From positions 1,426,001 through 1,490,000 of the forward strand of contig NZ_RXOE01000001.1 in the NCBI RefSeq assembly GCF_003965815.1: a stretch of DNA of 64,000 nucleotides, given 5' to 3'. The notes under the pieces were generated by a model. It worked only from the letters and a program-made list of their open reading frames with translations. It did no database searches and had not been told where the DNA came from. This DNA is from Variovorax gossypii. GTDB taxonomy: Bacteria > Pseudomonadota > Gammaproteobacteria > Burkholderiales > Burkholderiaceae_C. The position numbers were made by a program, and so were the translations under genes. Shown piece by piece: positions 1-9,666 of the stretch. Within the stretch, counting starts at the first letter, position 1; each line of letters begins with the position of its first letter.

Positions 1-273
1 GCCGATCGAGTAGTTGCACTGGTCGCCCAGGATCGCGGCCGCGATCAGGATGCCGCAGGCCAGCGGATAGTTCATGAGGCCCGCGCCGCACAGCGCGCCG
101 ACGATGAAGAGCAGCGAGTCGCCCGGAAGGAACGGCATCACCACCGCGCCGGTCTCGACGAAGACGATGAGGAACAGCAATGCATAGACCCAGGGGCCGT
201 AGGCGATGACGAATTGCTGGAGGTGCTTGTCGACGTGAAGAACGAAGTCGACGAGAAAGCTGATGATTTCCAT
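1..273 (-). CDS. DedA family membrane protein, N-terminal part
   Basis: The reading frame starts at the ATG at 273 and runs off the left edge, so 91 residues are visible. They begin MEIISFLVDFVLHV and contain the hydrophobic segment around WVYALLFLIVFVETG and the family signature PFLPGDSLLF, followed by a second hydrophobic stretch ending in GDQCNYSIG. DedA proteins are inner-membrane proteins linked to membrane homeostasis, and some members flip undecaprenyl phosphate or phosphatidylethanolamine; the exact substrate cannot be told here. The gene is divergent from the acetyltransferase at 322, so the 48 bases between them must hold both promoters. Confidence 0.88.
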   Translation of the reverse strand, partial: MEIISFLVDFVLHVDKHLQQFVIAYGPWVYALLFLIVFVETGAVVMPFLPGDSLLFIVGALCGAGLMNYPLACGILIAAAILGDQCNYSIG

Positions 274-321
274 GGCCGCGGATTATCCTTGCTGAAACCG
301 AACGCCCTCGTGAATCACCCC

Positions 322-825
322 ATGCTGCACATACGCGCCGCCACCGATGCGGACTGGCCGGCCATCTGGTCCGTTCTCGAACCCACCTTCCGGCGCGCCG
401 ACACCTACACCTATCCGCCCGACGTCCCCGAGGAACAGGCACGCCATTCGTGGACGAAAGTTCCCACTGCAACCTTCGTGGCCTGCGACGACGAAGGCAA
501 GGTGCTCGGCACCTACGTCATCCGCCCCAACCAGCCCGGCCAGGGCTCGCACGTAAGCAATTGCGGCTACGTGGTGTCCGATGCAGCGCGCGGCATGGGC
601 GTGGCGTCGGCGCTGTGCGAACACTCGCAGCAGGAGGCCCTGCGCATGGGCTTTCGCGCGATGCAGTTCAACTTCGTGGTGTCGACCAACGAGGGCGCGG
701 TGCGCCTGTGGCGCAAGATGGGCTTCGCCATCGTCGGTACGCTGCCCGGTGCGTTCAGGCATCCGAAGCACGGCTACGTCGATGCCTACGTCATGTTCAA
801 GCAGTTGCAACAGCAACAGCAGTGA
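322..825 (+). CDS. GNAT family N-acetyltransferase
   Basis: A 167-residue single-domain GNAT protein that would transfer an acetyl group from acetyl-CoA to an amine. The acetyl-CoA pyrophosphate loop is visible as RGMGVA at residues 90-95, after the strand CGYVVSDAA, and the C-terminal half carries the usual NEGAVRLWRKMGF helix. I chose the ATG at 322 (MLHIRAATDADW) because it is where family similarity begins; the in-frame GTG at 310 is possible, and longer forms would run into the divergent dedA gene. The protein ends in a short glutamine run encoded by a CAA/CAG repeat. The substrate is unknown. The next gene starts 43 bases downstream and may be co-transcribed. Confidence 0.85.
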   Translation: MLHIRAATDADWPAIWSVLEPTFRRADTYTYPPDVPEEQARHSWTKVPTATFVACDDEGKVLGTYVIRPNQPGQGSHVSNCGYVVSDAARGMGVASALCEHSQQEALRMGFRAMQFNFVVSTNEGAVRLWRKMGFAIVGTLPGAFRHPKHGYVDAYVMFKQLQQQQQ

Positions 826-868
826 CAGCGCTCTCACATACACAAACCCTCGACAGGAGAAACACACG

Positions 869-2086
869 ATGACAGGCCAGTACATCCAGATGCAAGCCAA
901 GGACGGCAGCGGCACTTTCCGCGGCTATCTCGCACTGCCCGGAGCCGGTACCGGCCCGGGCCTTGTGATTGCGCAGGAAATCTTCGGCATCAACCACACG
1001 ATGCGCGAGGTGGCTGACTACTACGCCGAAGAAGGCTACGTGGTGCTGGTGCCTGATCTGTTCTGGCGGCAGGAGCCGAACGTGGAACTCGGCTACAGCG
1101 AAGCCGACTGGCAACGCGCCTTCGCGCTCTACGGCGGCTTCGACGAAGCCAAGGGCATGGAAGACATGCAGACCGCCATCGACACGCTGCGCGGCCGCGC
1201 GGAGGTGCCCGACAAGAAGGTCGGCGTGCTCGGCTTCTGCCTGGGTGGCAAGCTCGCCTACCTCAGCGCCTGCCGCACCGACGCGGACGTCGCCGTCGGC
1301 TACTACGGCGTGGGCATCGACGCCGCCCTCGACGAGGCCGACAACATCAAGCGCCCCCTCACGCTGCACATCGCCGAGCTCGACAAGTTCTGCCTGCCCG
1401 AGGCGCGCGATCGCATCGTCTCCGCGCTCAAGGGCCGACCCGGCGTATCGCTGCACGTCTACCCCGGCATGGACCACGCCTTCGCCCGCCTGGGCGGCGA
1501 ACACTTCCACAAACCCTCGGCCCTGATGGCCCACGAGCGCAGCATCGCCACGCTGAAAGGTGCCATCGGCCCGCACTACGACCTGCCGGCCCTCTGGGAC
1601 AAGCATTGCGAGTACGAGTTCGCCACCCGCAACGTCGACGACACCATGTCCACCATGGTGGCCGAGCCCTACGTCAACCACATCCCGACCATGACCGGCG
1701 GGGTGGGCTACAAGGCGCTGCACGCGTTCTATACGAACCACTTCGTCAACAGCAACCCGCCCGACACCTCGCTGGTGCCGATCTCGCGCACCGTGGGCGC
1801 CACGCAGGTGGTCGACGAGATGCTGTTCTGCTTCACCCACACCACCGAGATCCCGTGGATGCTGCCGGGCGTGGCACCGACCGGAAAGCGCGTGGAGATC
1901 CCACTGCTGGCGGTGATCAAGTTCCGCGGCGACAAGCTCTACCACGAGCACATCTACTGGGACCAGGCCAGCGTGCTGGTGCAGGTGGGGCTGCTCGATG
2001 CGAAGCTGCTGCCGGTGGCGGGCATCGAGACGGCGCGCAAGCTGCTGGACGAGACACTGCCTTCGAATACGCTGATGAAGCGCTGA
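869..2086 (+). CDS. Dienelactone hydrolase fused to NTF2/SnoaL-like domain
   Basis: A 405-residue two-domain protein. Residues 1 to about 240 are an alpha/beta hydrolase of the dienelactone hydrolase family: the nucleophile Cys124 lies in GFCLGG, with Asp172 and His203 completing the triad, nearly the numbering of the classical enzyme. This family hydrolyses dienelactone to maleylacetate in chlorocatechol and related aromatic pathways. The remaining 165 or so residues look like an NTF2/SnoaL-type domain (conserved HIYWDQASVLVQVG) of unknown role. A GGAG ribosome site lies just before the ATG at 869. No other aromatic-degradation genes are nearby, so the true substrate is open. Classical dienelactone hydrolases have about 235 residues, so the C-terminal extension is the odd part. 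Confidence 0.82.
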   Translation: MTGQYIQMQAKDGSGTFRGYLALPGAGTGPGLVIAQEIFGINHTMREVADYYAEEGYVVLVPDLFWRQEPNVELGYSEADWQRAFALYGGFDEAKGMEDMQTAIDTLRGRAEVPDKKVGVLGFCLGGKLAYLSACRTDADVAVGYYGVGIDAALDEADNIKRPLTLHIAELDKFCLPEARDRIVSALKGRPGVSLHVYPGMDHAFARLGGEHFHKPSALMAHERSIATLKGAIGPHYDLPALWDKHCEYEFATRNVDDTMSTMVAEPYVNHIPTMTGGVGYKALHAFYTNHFVNSNPPDTSLVPISRTVGATQVVDEMLFCFTHTTEIPWMLPGVAPTGKRVEIPLLAVIKFRGDKLYHEHIYWDQASVLVQVGLLDAKLLPVAGIETARKLLDETLPSNTLMKR

Positions 2087-2113
2087 GAACTGCACGGCTT
2101 TTAGAATGCCCCG

Positions 2114-4021
2114 GTGAGCGCCCTCCCCACCTCCATCTCCCCTGCCGAACGCCGCCCCATCCGCGAACTCCCCGACGAGCTGATCAGCCAGATCGCCGCC
2201 GGTGAAGTCGTCGAGCGCCCGGCCTCGGTGGTGCGCGAGTTGCTGGACAACGCGCTCGATGCTGGCGCAAGCCAGATCACCTTGCGGCTGGCCTCGGGCG
2301 GCGTGCGGCTGATCTCTGTGGAAGACGATGGCCTGGGCATTCCGCGCGAAGAGCTCACGGTGGCGCTGCGCCGCCATGCGACCAGCAAGATCGCCAGCCT
2401 CGTCGACCTCGAGACGGTCGGCACGATGGGCTTTCGCGGCGAGGCGCTGGCCGCCATCAACTCGATTGCCGAGCTCAGCATTCTTTCGCGCTTCGCCGGC
2501 GCCGACACCGCCTTCGCGCTCGACGGACGCACCGGCGAGCTGCGCCCCGTGGCCCGCTCCACCGGCACCACGGTCGAGGTGCGCGAGCTGTTCTTCGCCA
2601 CGCCGGCGCGCCGCAAGTTCCTGAAGACCGACGCCACCGAGCTGGCCCATTGCATCGAGGCGGTGCGCCGCCATGCGCTGGCGCGGCCGGAGGTGGGCTT
2701 CTCGATCTGGCACGACGGCAAGCTGGTCGAACAGTGGCGCGCGGCCTCCACGCGCGAACAGCGGCTGGCCGATGCGCTCAGCGACGAGTTCGTGGCGCAG
2801 AGCGTGGCGGTCGACCACGAAGGCGGTCCGGTGCGCGTGATCGGTCGCGCGGGCATTCCCGACGCGGCACGCTCGCGCGGCGACCAGCAGTTCTTCTACG
2901 TCAATGGCCGCTTCGTGCGCGACAAGGTGCTGTCGCACGCGGTGCGCAGCGCCTACGAAGACGTGCTGCACGGCCAGCGCCAGCCCATCTACGCGCTGTA
3001 TCTCGAGATCGATCCGTCGCGGGTCGACGTGAACGTGCACCCGACCAAGATCGAAGTGCGCTTTCGCGACGGACGCGAGGTGCACCAGGCGGTGCGCCAT
3101 GCCGTGGAAGACGCGCTGGCCGCGCCCCGCTCCAGCGACGCGGTGGCACCTTCCGGCACGGCGCCGCAGCCGTTCTTCAAGCCGGCCCCGCTGCCGTCGA
3201 ACGCCAGCTGGTCGCAGCCTGCTATCAATTTCACAACGCGCGAACGCGGTACCGGCGATTTCGAGGCGATGTGGCCGCGGCAAGACGAACAGCCGGCACC
3301 GGCCCGAGCCGCGGAACCGGCCTCACCGTCGCTCTGGCCGCAGGCCGGCGCAGCGCCGGCGACGTTCCAGCCCCCGGTCGGGCTGCCCATCACCGCCGCG
3401 AACACGAACGCCGCGCCGCTCGCCACCAACGAACAGGCCTGGCCGCTGGGCCGCGCGCTGGCCCAGCTGCAGGGCATCTACATCCTGGCCGAGAACAGCC
3501 AGGGCCTGGTGATCGTCGACATGCACGCGGCGCACGAGCGCATCGTCTACGAGCGCCTGAAGACGCAGCTCGACGGCGCGGCCATCACCAGCCAGCCGCT
3601 GCTGATCCCGGCCACTTTCGCGGCCACGCCACAGGAGGTGGCCACGGCCGAGGCCTGCGCCGAGGTGCTGCCGACGCTGGGCCTGGAAATCACGCCCTTC
3701 TCGGCGCGCACGCTCGCGGTGCGCGCCGTGCCCGGAACGCTGGCGGACGGCGATCCGGTAGAACTGGCGCGCAGCGTGCTCGCCGAACTGGGCCAGCACG
3801 ACGCGAGCACCGTCGTGCAGCGCGCCCAGAACGAGCTGCTGTCCACCATGGCCTGCCACGGGGCGGTGCGGGCCAACCGCAAGCTCACCATCGACGAGAT
3901 GAACGCCCTCTTGCGCCAGATGGAAGAAACAGAACGTTCGGACCAGTGCAACCACGGCCGGCCGACCTGGCGCCAGCTTTCGGTGCGCGAGCTCGACTCG
4001 CTCTTCATGCGTGGCCGATAA
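2114..4021 (+). CDS. mutL: DNA mismatch repair protein MutL
   Basis: MutL couples mismatch recognition by MutS to strand incision. The 635-residue protein has an N-terminal GHKL ATPase (ELLDNALDAG, DDGLGI, GFRGEAL), a second conserved domain through RVDVNVHPTKIEVRF, a Pro/Ala-rich linker at about residues 340-440, and a C-terminal dimerisation domain. The C-terminal domain carries DMHAAHERIVYE at residues 469-480, matching the DxHAxxExxxxE metal-binding endonuclease motif, plus ACHGAVRA and CNHGRPT near the end. This is therefore the nicking type of MutL found in bacteria without MutH. Translation starts at GTG 2114; no better upstream start fits in the 27-base gap. Confidence 0.95.
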   Translation: MSALPTSISPAERRPIRELPDELISQIAAGEVVERPASVVRELLDNALDAGASQITLRLASGGVRLISVEDDGLGIPREELTVALRRHATSKIASLVDLETVGTMGFRGEALAAINSIAELSILSRFAGADTAFALDGRTGELRPVARSTGTTVEVRELFFATPARRKFLKTDATELAHCIEAVRRHALARPEVGFSIWHDGKLVEQWRAASTREQRLADALSDEFVAQSVAVDHEGGPVRVIGRAGIPDAARSRGDQQFFYVNGRFVRDKVLSHAVRSAYEDVLHGQRQPIYALYLEIDPSRVDVNVHPTKIEVRFRDGREVHQAVRHAVEDALAAPRSSDAVAPSGTAPQPFFKPAPLPSNASWSQPAINFTTRERGTGDFEAMWPRQDEQPAPARAAEPASPSLWPQAGAAPATFQPPVGLPITAANTNAAPLATNEQAWPLGRALAQLQGIYILAENSQGLVIVDMHAAHERIVYERLKTQLDGAAITSQPLLIPATFAATPQEVATAEACAEVLPTLGLEITPFSARTLAVRAVPGTLADGDPVELARSVLAELGQHDASTVVQRAQNELLSTMACHGAVRANRKLTIDEMNALLRQMEETERSDQCNHGRPTWRQLSVRELDSLFMRGR

Positions 4022-4232
4022 CCGGGGTAGACGGGGCCGATCAGCGGTTTTCGGACTTTTTAAGCCTTTTTTCTAGGGTTTTCCTCAGTCGGCGGAACCG
4101 CGGGCACATACGTTGCATGTGTTCTGTAAAGCGCCAGTGAGCGCTGTTTCGGGGGGTTACCAAGGTGCTGTGTCGGCGCATCAAGGTGAAAGCAGGTGAA
4201 CTTTCCGGCCGACTTCGCTGTCCCTCAACCCC

Positions 4233-5213
4233 ATGATGAAACGCTGGACCCTCCTCGCGTCTGTCTTATCGCTGTGTGCCCTGCTCGCCGCCGGTTGCTC
4301 GACGCTCGACGAACAGCAACGCGAATGGATCTTCCAGCCCAGTGACCGCAGTTGGGGCAACACCGCCTCCATGGCCCAGGGCATGGAAGACGTGTGGATC
4401 GACTTCCAGTCCTCCATCACCGGCGAGCCGGCGCGGCTGCACGGCCTGTGGCTGGGCGGCGCCCCCGAGACCACCGACACGCCCGTGATGCTGTACCTGC
4501 ACGGCGCCCGCTACAACGTGGCGGGCTCGGCCCCTCGGATCCAGCGCATGCACGAGCTGGGCTTCTCGGTGCTGGCCATCGACTACCGCGGCTTCGGGAA
4601 GAGCTCCAAGGGCCTGCCCTCGGAGGAATCGGCCCGCGAGGACGCCCGCGCCGCCTGGACCTGGCTCGCCGCGCGCCACCCCAGGCAGCACCGTTACATC
4701 TTCGGCCACTCCCTCGGCGGCGCCATCGGTATCGATCTGGCGGCCCACGTGAAGGACGAGAGCGGCACCATCGTCGAGAGCACCTTCACCTCCATCGCCG
4801 ACGTGGTCAGCAGCTTCAAGTGGGGCTGGCTGCCTTTCGGCCCCTTCATCACGCAGCGCTTCGAGGCGATCAACACGGTCAAGGACATCGGCGCGCCGCT
4901 GCTGGTGGTGCACGGCACCGCCGACAGCCTCATCAACCCGACGCTGGGCCGCAAGCTCTACAACGCTGCCACCGTGCCGAAGATGTTCGTGCTGGTCGAG
5001 GGCGGCTCGCACCACAACACCAACTCGGTCGGCGAGGCGCAGTACCGCGCGGCGCTGACGCAACTGTTCCGCATGAAGCCGGAGAACATGGTCGCCAGCA
5101 ATGCCGGCGTTCAGCGCCCGACGCCGCGCCTCGCGCCGCCGGCCGCCGGCCGCGCGCCTACCCCGCAGGACGTGAGCGGCAAGCTGGAGCAGCCCGCGCC
5201 CGCGGCGATCTGA
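4233..5213 (+). CDS. Alpha/beta hydrolase, probable lipoprotein
   Basis: A 326-residue hydrolase of the S33/BEM46-like type. An N-terminal signal ends in LLAAGC, so Cys22 is probably lipidated. The catalytic core shows the oxyanion-loop LHGARYN, the nucleophile elbow GHSLGG with Ser160, the acid region [10 protein letters not shown] and the histidine in GGSHHN. The last 40 residues are Pro/Ala-rich and look disordered. It probably sits in the membrane facing the periplasm and cleaves an ester or amide; the substrate is unknown. The 211 bases upstream (4022-4232) contain an AT-rich patch with runs of T at about 4056-4082 but no clear terminator. The alternative start at 4236 changes little. 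Confidence 0.82.
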   Translation: MMKRWTLLASVLSLCALLAAGCSTLDEQQREWIFQPSDRSWGNTASMAQGMEDVWIDFQSSITGEPARLHGLWLGGAPETTDTPVMLYLHGARYNVAGSAPRIQRMHELGFSVLAIDYRGFGKSSKGLPSEESAREDARAAWTWLAARHPRQHRYIFGHSLGGAIGIDLAAHVKDESGTIVESTFTSIADVVSSFKWGWLPFGPFITQRFEAINTVKDIGAPLLVVHGTADSLINPTLGRKLYNAATVPKMFVLVEGGSHHNTNSVGEAQYRAALTQLFRMKPENMVASNAGVQRPTPRLAPPAAGRAPTPQDVSGKLEQPAPAAI

Positions 5214-5280
5214 CCTGAGGCCACGCCACCAAGCCCCGCCGTCCGGCCGGGCTCGCGCCATTTGCTACCCTCGGCGCACC

Positions 5281-6320
5281 ATGTCTCCCAGTTCCGTCGC
5301 GGCCGCAAAGGCCGCCTCCTCGGCCTCCCCGGCCTCGCCGGCCCAGCCGGGCACCCCGCCCCGACTTCCACCGCGTTATGTCGCCCTCGCCGGCCCCACC
5401 GCCTCGGGCAAGACGGCCGCCGCGCTGGCGCTCGCGCGCCTGCTGCCGGTGGAGATCGTCTCGGTCGATTCCGCGCTGGTCTACCGCGGCATGGACATCG
5501 GCACGGCCAAGCCCACGGCCGCCGAGCAGGCCGCCGTGCCGCACCACCTGATCGACATCCTCGATCCGCGCGAGAGCTACAGCGCGGCAGCCTTCGTGGC
5601 CGATGCCACGCGGCTCATCGACGAGATCGGCGCACGCGGCGCGCTGCCGCTGCTGGTGGGCGGCACCATGCTGTACTTCAAGGCGCTGTTCGACGGCATC
5701 GATGCCATGCCCGCCGCCGATGCCGCGGTGCGCGCGCGCATCGACGCCGACGCTGCAACGCACGGCTGGCCCGCCATGCACGCGCGGCTCGCGCAGGTCG
5801 ATCCGGTCACGGCCGCGCGGCTGGCGCCGCAGGACAGCCAGCGCATCCAGCGCGCGCTCGAAGTCTGGGAAAGCAGCGGCCGGCCGCTGTCGAGCTTTCA
5901 TGCGAGCGACAACAAGACCGCCAGCGCGGTCGAAGGCGGCGCGCTGTTCTCGCTCGAACCCACCGACCGCGCCTGGCTGCATGGCCGCATCGCCGAACGC
6001 TTCGACGCCATGCTGGCCTCGGGCTTTCTCGACGAGGTGCGTGCCCTGCGCGCGCGCGGCGATCTTTCGACCGACCTGCCCTCGATGCGCTGCGTCGGCT
6101 ACCGGCAGGCCTGGGAAACGCTCGATGCCTGCGGCAATACGGCGCCCGACGCCAAGGCCATGGCCGACCTGCGCGAACGCGGCATCGCCGCCACGCGCCA
6201 GCTCGCCAAGCGGCAGATCACCTGGCTGCGCAGCATGCCGCAGCGCACCGTGATCGCCTGCGACGCACCCGATGCCGTGCAGACCGCCGTTCAACTGATC
6301 GCCAGGACCGTCGCTCAAAG

Positions 6321-6324
<4 letters not shown>
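5281..6324 (+). CDS. miaA: tRNA dimethylallyltransferase MiaA
   Basis: MiaA adds a dimethylallyl group to N6 of A37 in tRNAs that read codons starting with U. The P-loop GPTASGKT is at residues 38-45, followed by [19 protein letters not shown] and the substrate region DPRESYSA. The C-terminal half has the signature [13 protein letters not shown] and a terminal KRQITWLR motif. At 347 residues it is slightly long because of an Ala/Ser/Pro-rich leader of about 30 residues, so a later start is possible although no other ATG precedes the P-loop. The stop overlaps the start of the ABC ATPase by 4 bases, showing translational coupling. MutL lies two genes upstream, a common neighbourhood for miaA. 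Confidence 0.95.
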
Positions 6325-6974
<650 letters not shown>

Positions 6975-6990
6975 GCCCGCGGCTGCGGGA

Positions 6991-7953
6991 TTACTGCGGC
7001 GCGATCAGCGCCGCGAAGCGCGACAGGTCGACGTTGCCGCCGCTGATCAGCACGCCCACGCGCTTGCCGGTGATGGCCTTGCCCGCCGCGATCGCGCCGG
7101 CGAAGGCGAGGCAGCCGGTGGGCTCCACCACCATCTTCATGCGCTCGGCAAAGAAGCGCATCGCGTCGACGAGCTGCTCGTCGGTGACGGTGAAGATGTC
7201 GTCCACGTCGCGGCGAATGATGCCGAAGGTGTATTCGCCCAGGTGCTGCGTCTGCGCGCCGTCGGCGATGGTCTTGGGCGTTTCGATGTGCACGATCTTC
7301 CCCGCGCGGAACGACTGCTGGCCGTCGTTGCCCGCCTCGGGCTCCACGCCGTAGACCTTGCACTGCGGCGACAGGGCGCGCGCCGACAGCGCCGAGCCCG
7401 AGAGCAGCCCGCCGCCGCCCAGGCACACGAACAGATGGTCGAGCGGGCCGGTTTCCTCGATCAGCTCCTTCACCGCCGTGCCCTGGCCGGTGAGCACGTC
7501 GGGGTGGTCGTAGGGCGGGATCATCGTCATGCCGCGTTCCTGCGCGAGCCGCTTCGTCAGCGCCTCGCGGTCTTCGGTGAAGCGGTCGTACATCACGACT
7601 TCGGCGCCGTAGCCCTTGGTGGCCGCGACCTTGGCGGCCGGCGCGTCCTTGGGCATGACGATCACGGCGGGCATCTCCAGCAGGCGCGCCGACAGCGCGA
7701 TGGCCTGCGCGTGGTTGCCCGACGAGAAGGCGATCACGCCGCCCTTGCGCTGCGCGGCATCGAACTTCGACAGCGCGTTGAACGCGCCGCGGAACTTGAA
7801 CGCGCCCATGCGCTGGAAGTTCTCGCACTTGAAGAAGAACTCGGCGCCCCAGCGCTCGTTGGCGGTGGTGGAGCGCAGCACCGGCGTGCGGTGGGCGTGG
7901 CCTTCGAGCCGCGCGGCCGCGGCGATGACGTCGTCGTAGATAGGTAGTTGCAT
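6991..7953 (-). CDS. PLP-dependent serine/threonine dehydratase family
   Basis: A 320-residue fold-type II PLP enzyme that would deaminate threonine, serine or a hydroxyaspartate, or racemise serine. The Schiff-base lysine is Lys53 in AFKFRG, the asparagine-bearing strand FSSGNHAQA is intact, and the phosphate-binding loop GGGGLLSG is present. There is no C-terminal ACT-like regulatory domain, so it is of the short catabolic or racemase type and not the biosynthetic IlvA. I start it at ATG 7953; a TTG at 7980 is possible but no ribosome site decides between them. It is divergent from the GntR gene, and the dyad at 8037 lies between them. Confidence 0.87.
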   Translation of the reverse strand: MQLPIYDDVIAAAARLEGHAHRTPVLRSTTANERWGAEFFFKCENFQRMGAFKFRGAFNALSKFDAAQRKGGVIAFSSGNHAQAIALSARLLEMPAVIVMPKDAPAAKVAATKGYGAEVVMYDRFTEDREALTKRLAQERGMTMIPPYDHPDVLTGQGTAVKELIEETGPLDHLFVCLGGGGLLSGSALSARALSPQCKVYGVEPEAGNDGQQSFRAGKIVHIETPKTIADGAQTQHLGEYTFGIIRRDVDDIFTVTDEQLVDAMRFFAERMKMVVEPTGCLAFAGAIAAGKAITGKRVGVLISGGNVDLSRFAALIAPQ

Positions 7954-8036
7954 GTGTTCGAGCTTAGCGGCGGCTTGCAATTTTTTGCAGCCCCGATGGG
8001 TAAAAACCCGGTATGTGGGGCACCTCCGAACTCCGT

Positions 8037-8052
8037 ACTCTGTATACAGAGT
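8037..8052. promoter_or_regulatory. Perfect 16-bp palindrome, likely GntR operator
   Basis: ACTCTGTATACAGAGT reads the same on both strands. Its core GTATAC fits the GTnnAC-type half-sites used by FadR/FCD-subfamily GntR repressors. It lies 26 bases before the GntR start codon and 83 bases from the start of the divergent dehydratase, so it could serve autoregulation and possibly both genes. Binding is inferred, not shown. Confidence 0.6.
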
Positions 8053-8078
8053 TCAAAAACCGGCGCAAGGAGACAACC

Positions 8079-8789
8079 ATGCCCGCGCAGCTCGTCAGCA
8101 TCGAAGTCGCTCCCGACCTCGTCGACCAGGTCTATCGCGCGCTGCTCGGCGCCATCAGCAGCGGCACGCTCGCGCCCGGCGAGCGCATCACTCAGGAAGA
8201 CATCGCGCAGCGCCTCTCGGTGTCGCGCCAACCGGTGCTGCAAGCGCTTCGCCTGCTGAAGAAAGACGGCTTCGTGCTCGACGCGCCCGGCCGCGGCGTG
8301 CTGGTGGCGCCGCTGGAGGCCGAAGCGATGCGCAAGGTCTACCAGGTGCGTGGCGCGCTCGACGCACTGGCCGCACGGCTGGCGGCGCAGCAGCGCTTTC
8401 GCATCGACCCGAAGCTCATCGAACGCGGCCGGCGCGCCGCGCGCGGGCGCAATGTCGAAGCCATGCTCGACGCCGACGTCGCCTTCCACCAGGCCATCTA
8501 CGAAGCCTCGGGCAATCCGCTGATCGGCCAGAGCGCCGATCCGCACTGGCGCCACCTGCGCCGCGCGATGGGCGCGGTGCTGCAGGCCGAGCCGCAGCGC
8601 GAGACGCTGTGGGACGAGCACGAGGCCATTGCCGACGCCATCGCAGCGGGCAATGCCGATCGCGCCGCGCGCCTGAGCGAGGAACACGTCTCGCGGGCCA
8701 GCGAGGCATTGAGCGAGCGGCTGCGGGCACATGCCGCGTCCGCCCATACCACCACGGCCACACCCGCAAGAAAAGGAGACAAGGCATGA
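8079..8789 (+). CDS. GntR-family regulator, FCD subfamily
   Basis: A 236-residue transcription factor. The N-terminal winged helix covers about residues 10-75, with the recognition region ITQEDIAQRLSVSRQPVLQAL. It is followed by an all-helical FCD ligand-binding domain with the metal-ligand pattern DADVAFHQAIYEASGNP. FCD regulators usually bind small carboxylic acids. The start at 8079 follows a strong AAGGAG at 8067. The stop overlaps the next start in ATGA, so it heads a three-gene operon with the dioxygenase and the SAF oxidoreductase and probably controls it from the palindrome at 8037. Confidence 0.9.
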   Translation: MPAQLVSIEVAPDLVDQVYRALLGAISSGTLAPGERITQEDIAQRLSVSRQPVLQALRLLKKDGFVLDAPGRGVLVAPLEAEAMRKVYQVRGALDALAARLAAQQRFRIDPKLIERGRRAARGRNVEAMLDADVAFHQAIYEASGNPLIGQSADPHWRHLRRAMGAVLQAEPQRETLWDEHEAIADAIAAGNADRAARLSEEHVSRASEALSERLRAHAASAHTTTATPARKGDKA

Positions 8790-9661
8790 AACTGACATCC
8801 GAGCAGCGCGCGCAGTTCGAGCGCGACGGCTATCTGTTCTTCCCCGGCCACTTCTCGGCCGAAGAAACCAAGGCGCTGACCGACGCGGTGCCCGAGCTCT
8901 ACGCCAGGCGCGAGGCCTTCAACGTGCGCGAGAAAGGCTCCGACGCCGTGCGCACGAACTTCGCCGCGCACCTCGTGAGCGAGCCCTTCGCCCGGCTCGC
9001 GCGCCACCCTCGCATGGTCGAGCCGGTGACCGATCTCTTCGGCGAAGAGGTCTACATGCACCAGTTCAAGATCAACGGAAAGATGGCCTTCGAAGGCGAC
9101 GTGTGGCAGTGGCACCAGGACTACGGCACCTGGCTCAACGACGACCTGATGCCCACCGAGCGCGCGATGAACGTCGCGATCTTTCTCGACGACGTGAACG
9201 AGCACAACGGCCCGCTGATGTTCATCCCGGGCAGCCACCGCAAGGGCGTGGTCGATGCCAGGCACGACCTCACGACCACCAGCTACCCGCTGTGGACCGT
9301 GGACAACGACCTGATCCGCCAGCTGGTGGATCGCGCCGGCGGCAAGCACGGCGGCATCGTCTCGCCCAAGGGGCCGGCCGGCTCGATGATCCTGTTCCAC
9401 AGCTGTCTCGTGCATGCCTCGGGCAGCAATCTCTCGCCCTTCAACCGCGTGGCTGTGTACCTGAGCCTGTGCGCGGTCAGCAACCACATCCGCCGCCACA
9501 AGCGGCCCGAGTACATCGCGCACCGCGACTTCACGCCCATCGAGCTGCTGCCCGACGACTGCCTGCTGAAGCCCTACCCGGTGGAAGTGCCATGGAAGAA
9601 CGGCCTGCCCGAGAGCGCGCTGCGCACCTCGCCCGATGTCCTCGACACGGTGGAGGCCTGA
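8786..9661 (+). CDS. Phytanoyl-CoA dioxygenase (PhyH) family protein
   Basis: A 291-residue Fe(II)/2-oxoglutarate oxygenase. The iron ligands are visible as His110 and Asp112 in WHQDYGTW and the distal His210 in LVHASGSN, with the 2-oxoglutarate arginine expected shortly after in SPFNRVAVYLS. The block NVAIFLDDVNEHNGPL followed by MFIPGSH resembles ectoine and proline hydroxylases within the PhyH family, which suggests a small polar substrate and not a lipid, but there are no ectoine genes here. It is translated in overlap with the GntR gene and followed after 5 bases by the oxidoreductase, so the three likely act in one catabolic pathway whose substrate I cannot name. Confidence 0.85.
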   Translation: MKLTSEQRAQFERDGYLFFPGHFSAEETKALTDAVPELYARREAFNVREKGSDAVRTNFAAHLVSEPFARLARHPRMVEPVTDLFGEEVYMHQFKINGKMAFEGDVWQWHQDYGTWLNDDLMPTERAMNVAIFLDDVNEHNGPLMFIPGSHRKGVVDARHDLTTTSYPLWTVDNDLIRQLVDRAGGKHGGIVSPKGPAGSMILFHSCLVHASGSNLSPFNRVAVYLSLCAVSNHIRRHKRPEYIAHRDFTPIELLPDDCLLKPYPVEVPWKNGLPESALRTSPDVLDTVEA

Positions 9662-9666
9662 GCGAC

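Noticed and set aside
6976-6989. CCCGC-GGCT-GCGGG hairpin between the ABC ATPase and the dehydratase
   Set aside because: The stem is only 5 bp and no T tract follows on either strand, so I do not call it a terminator.
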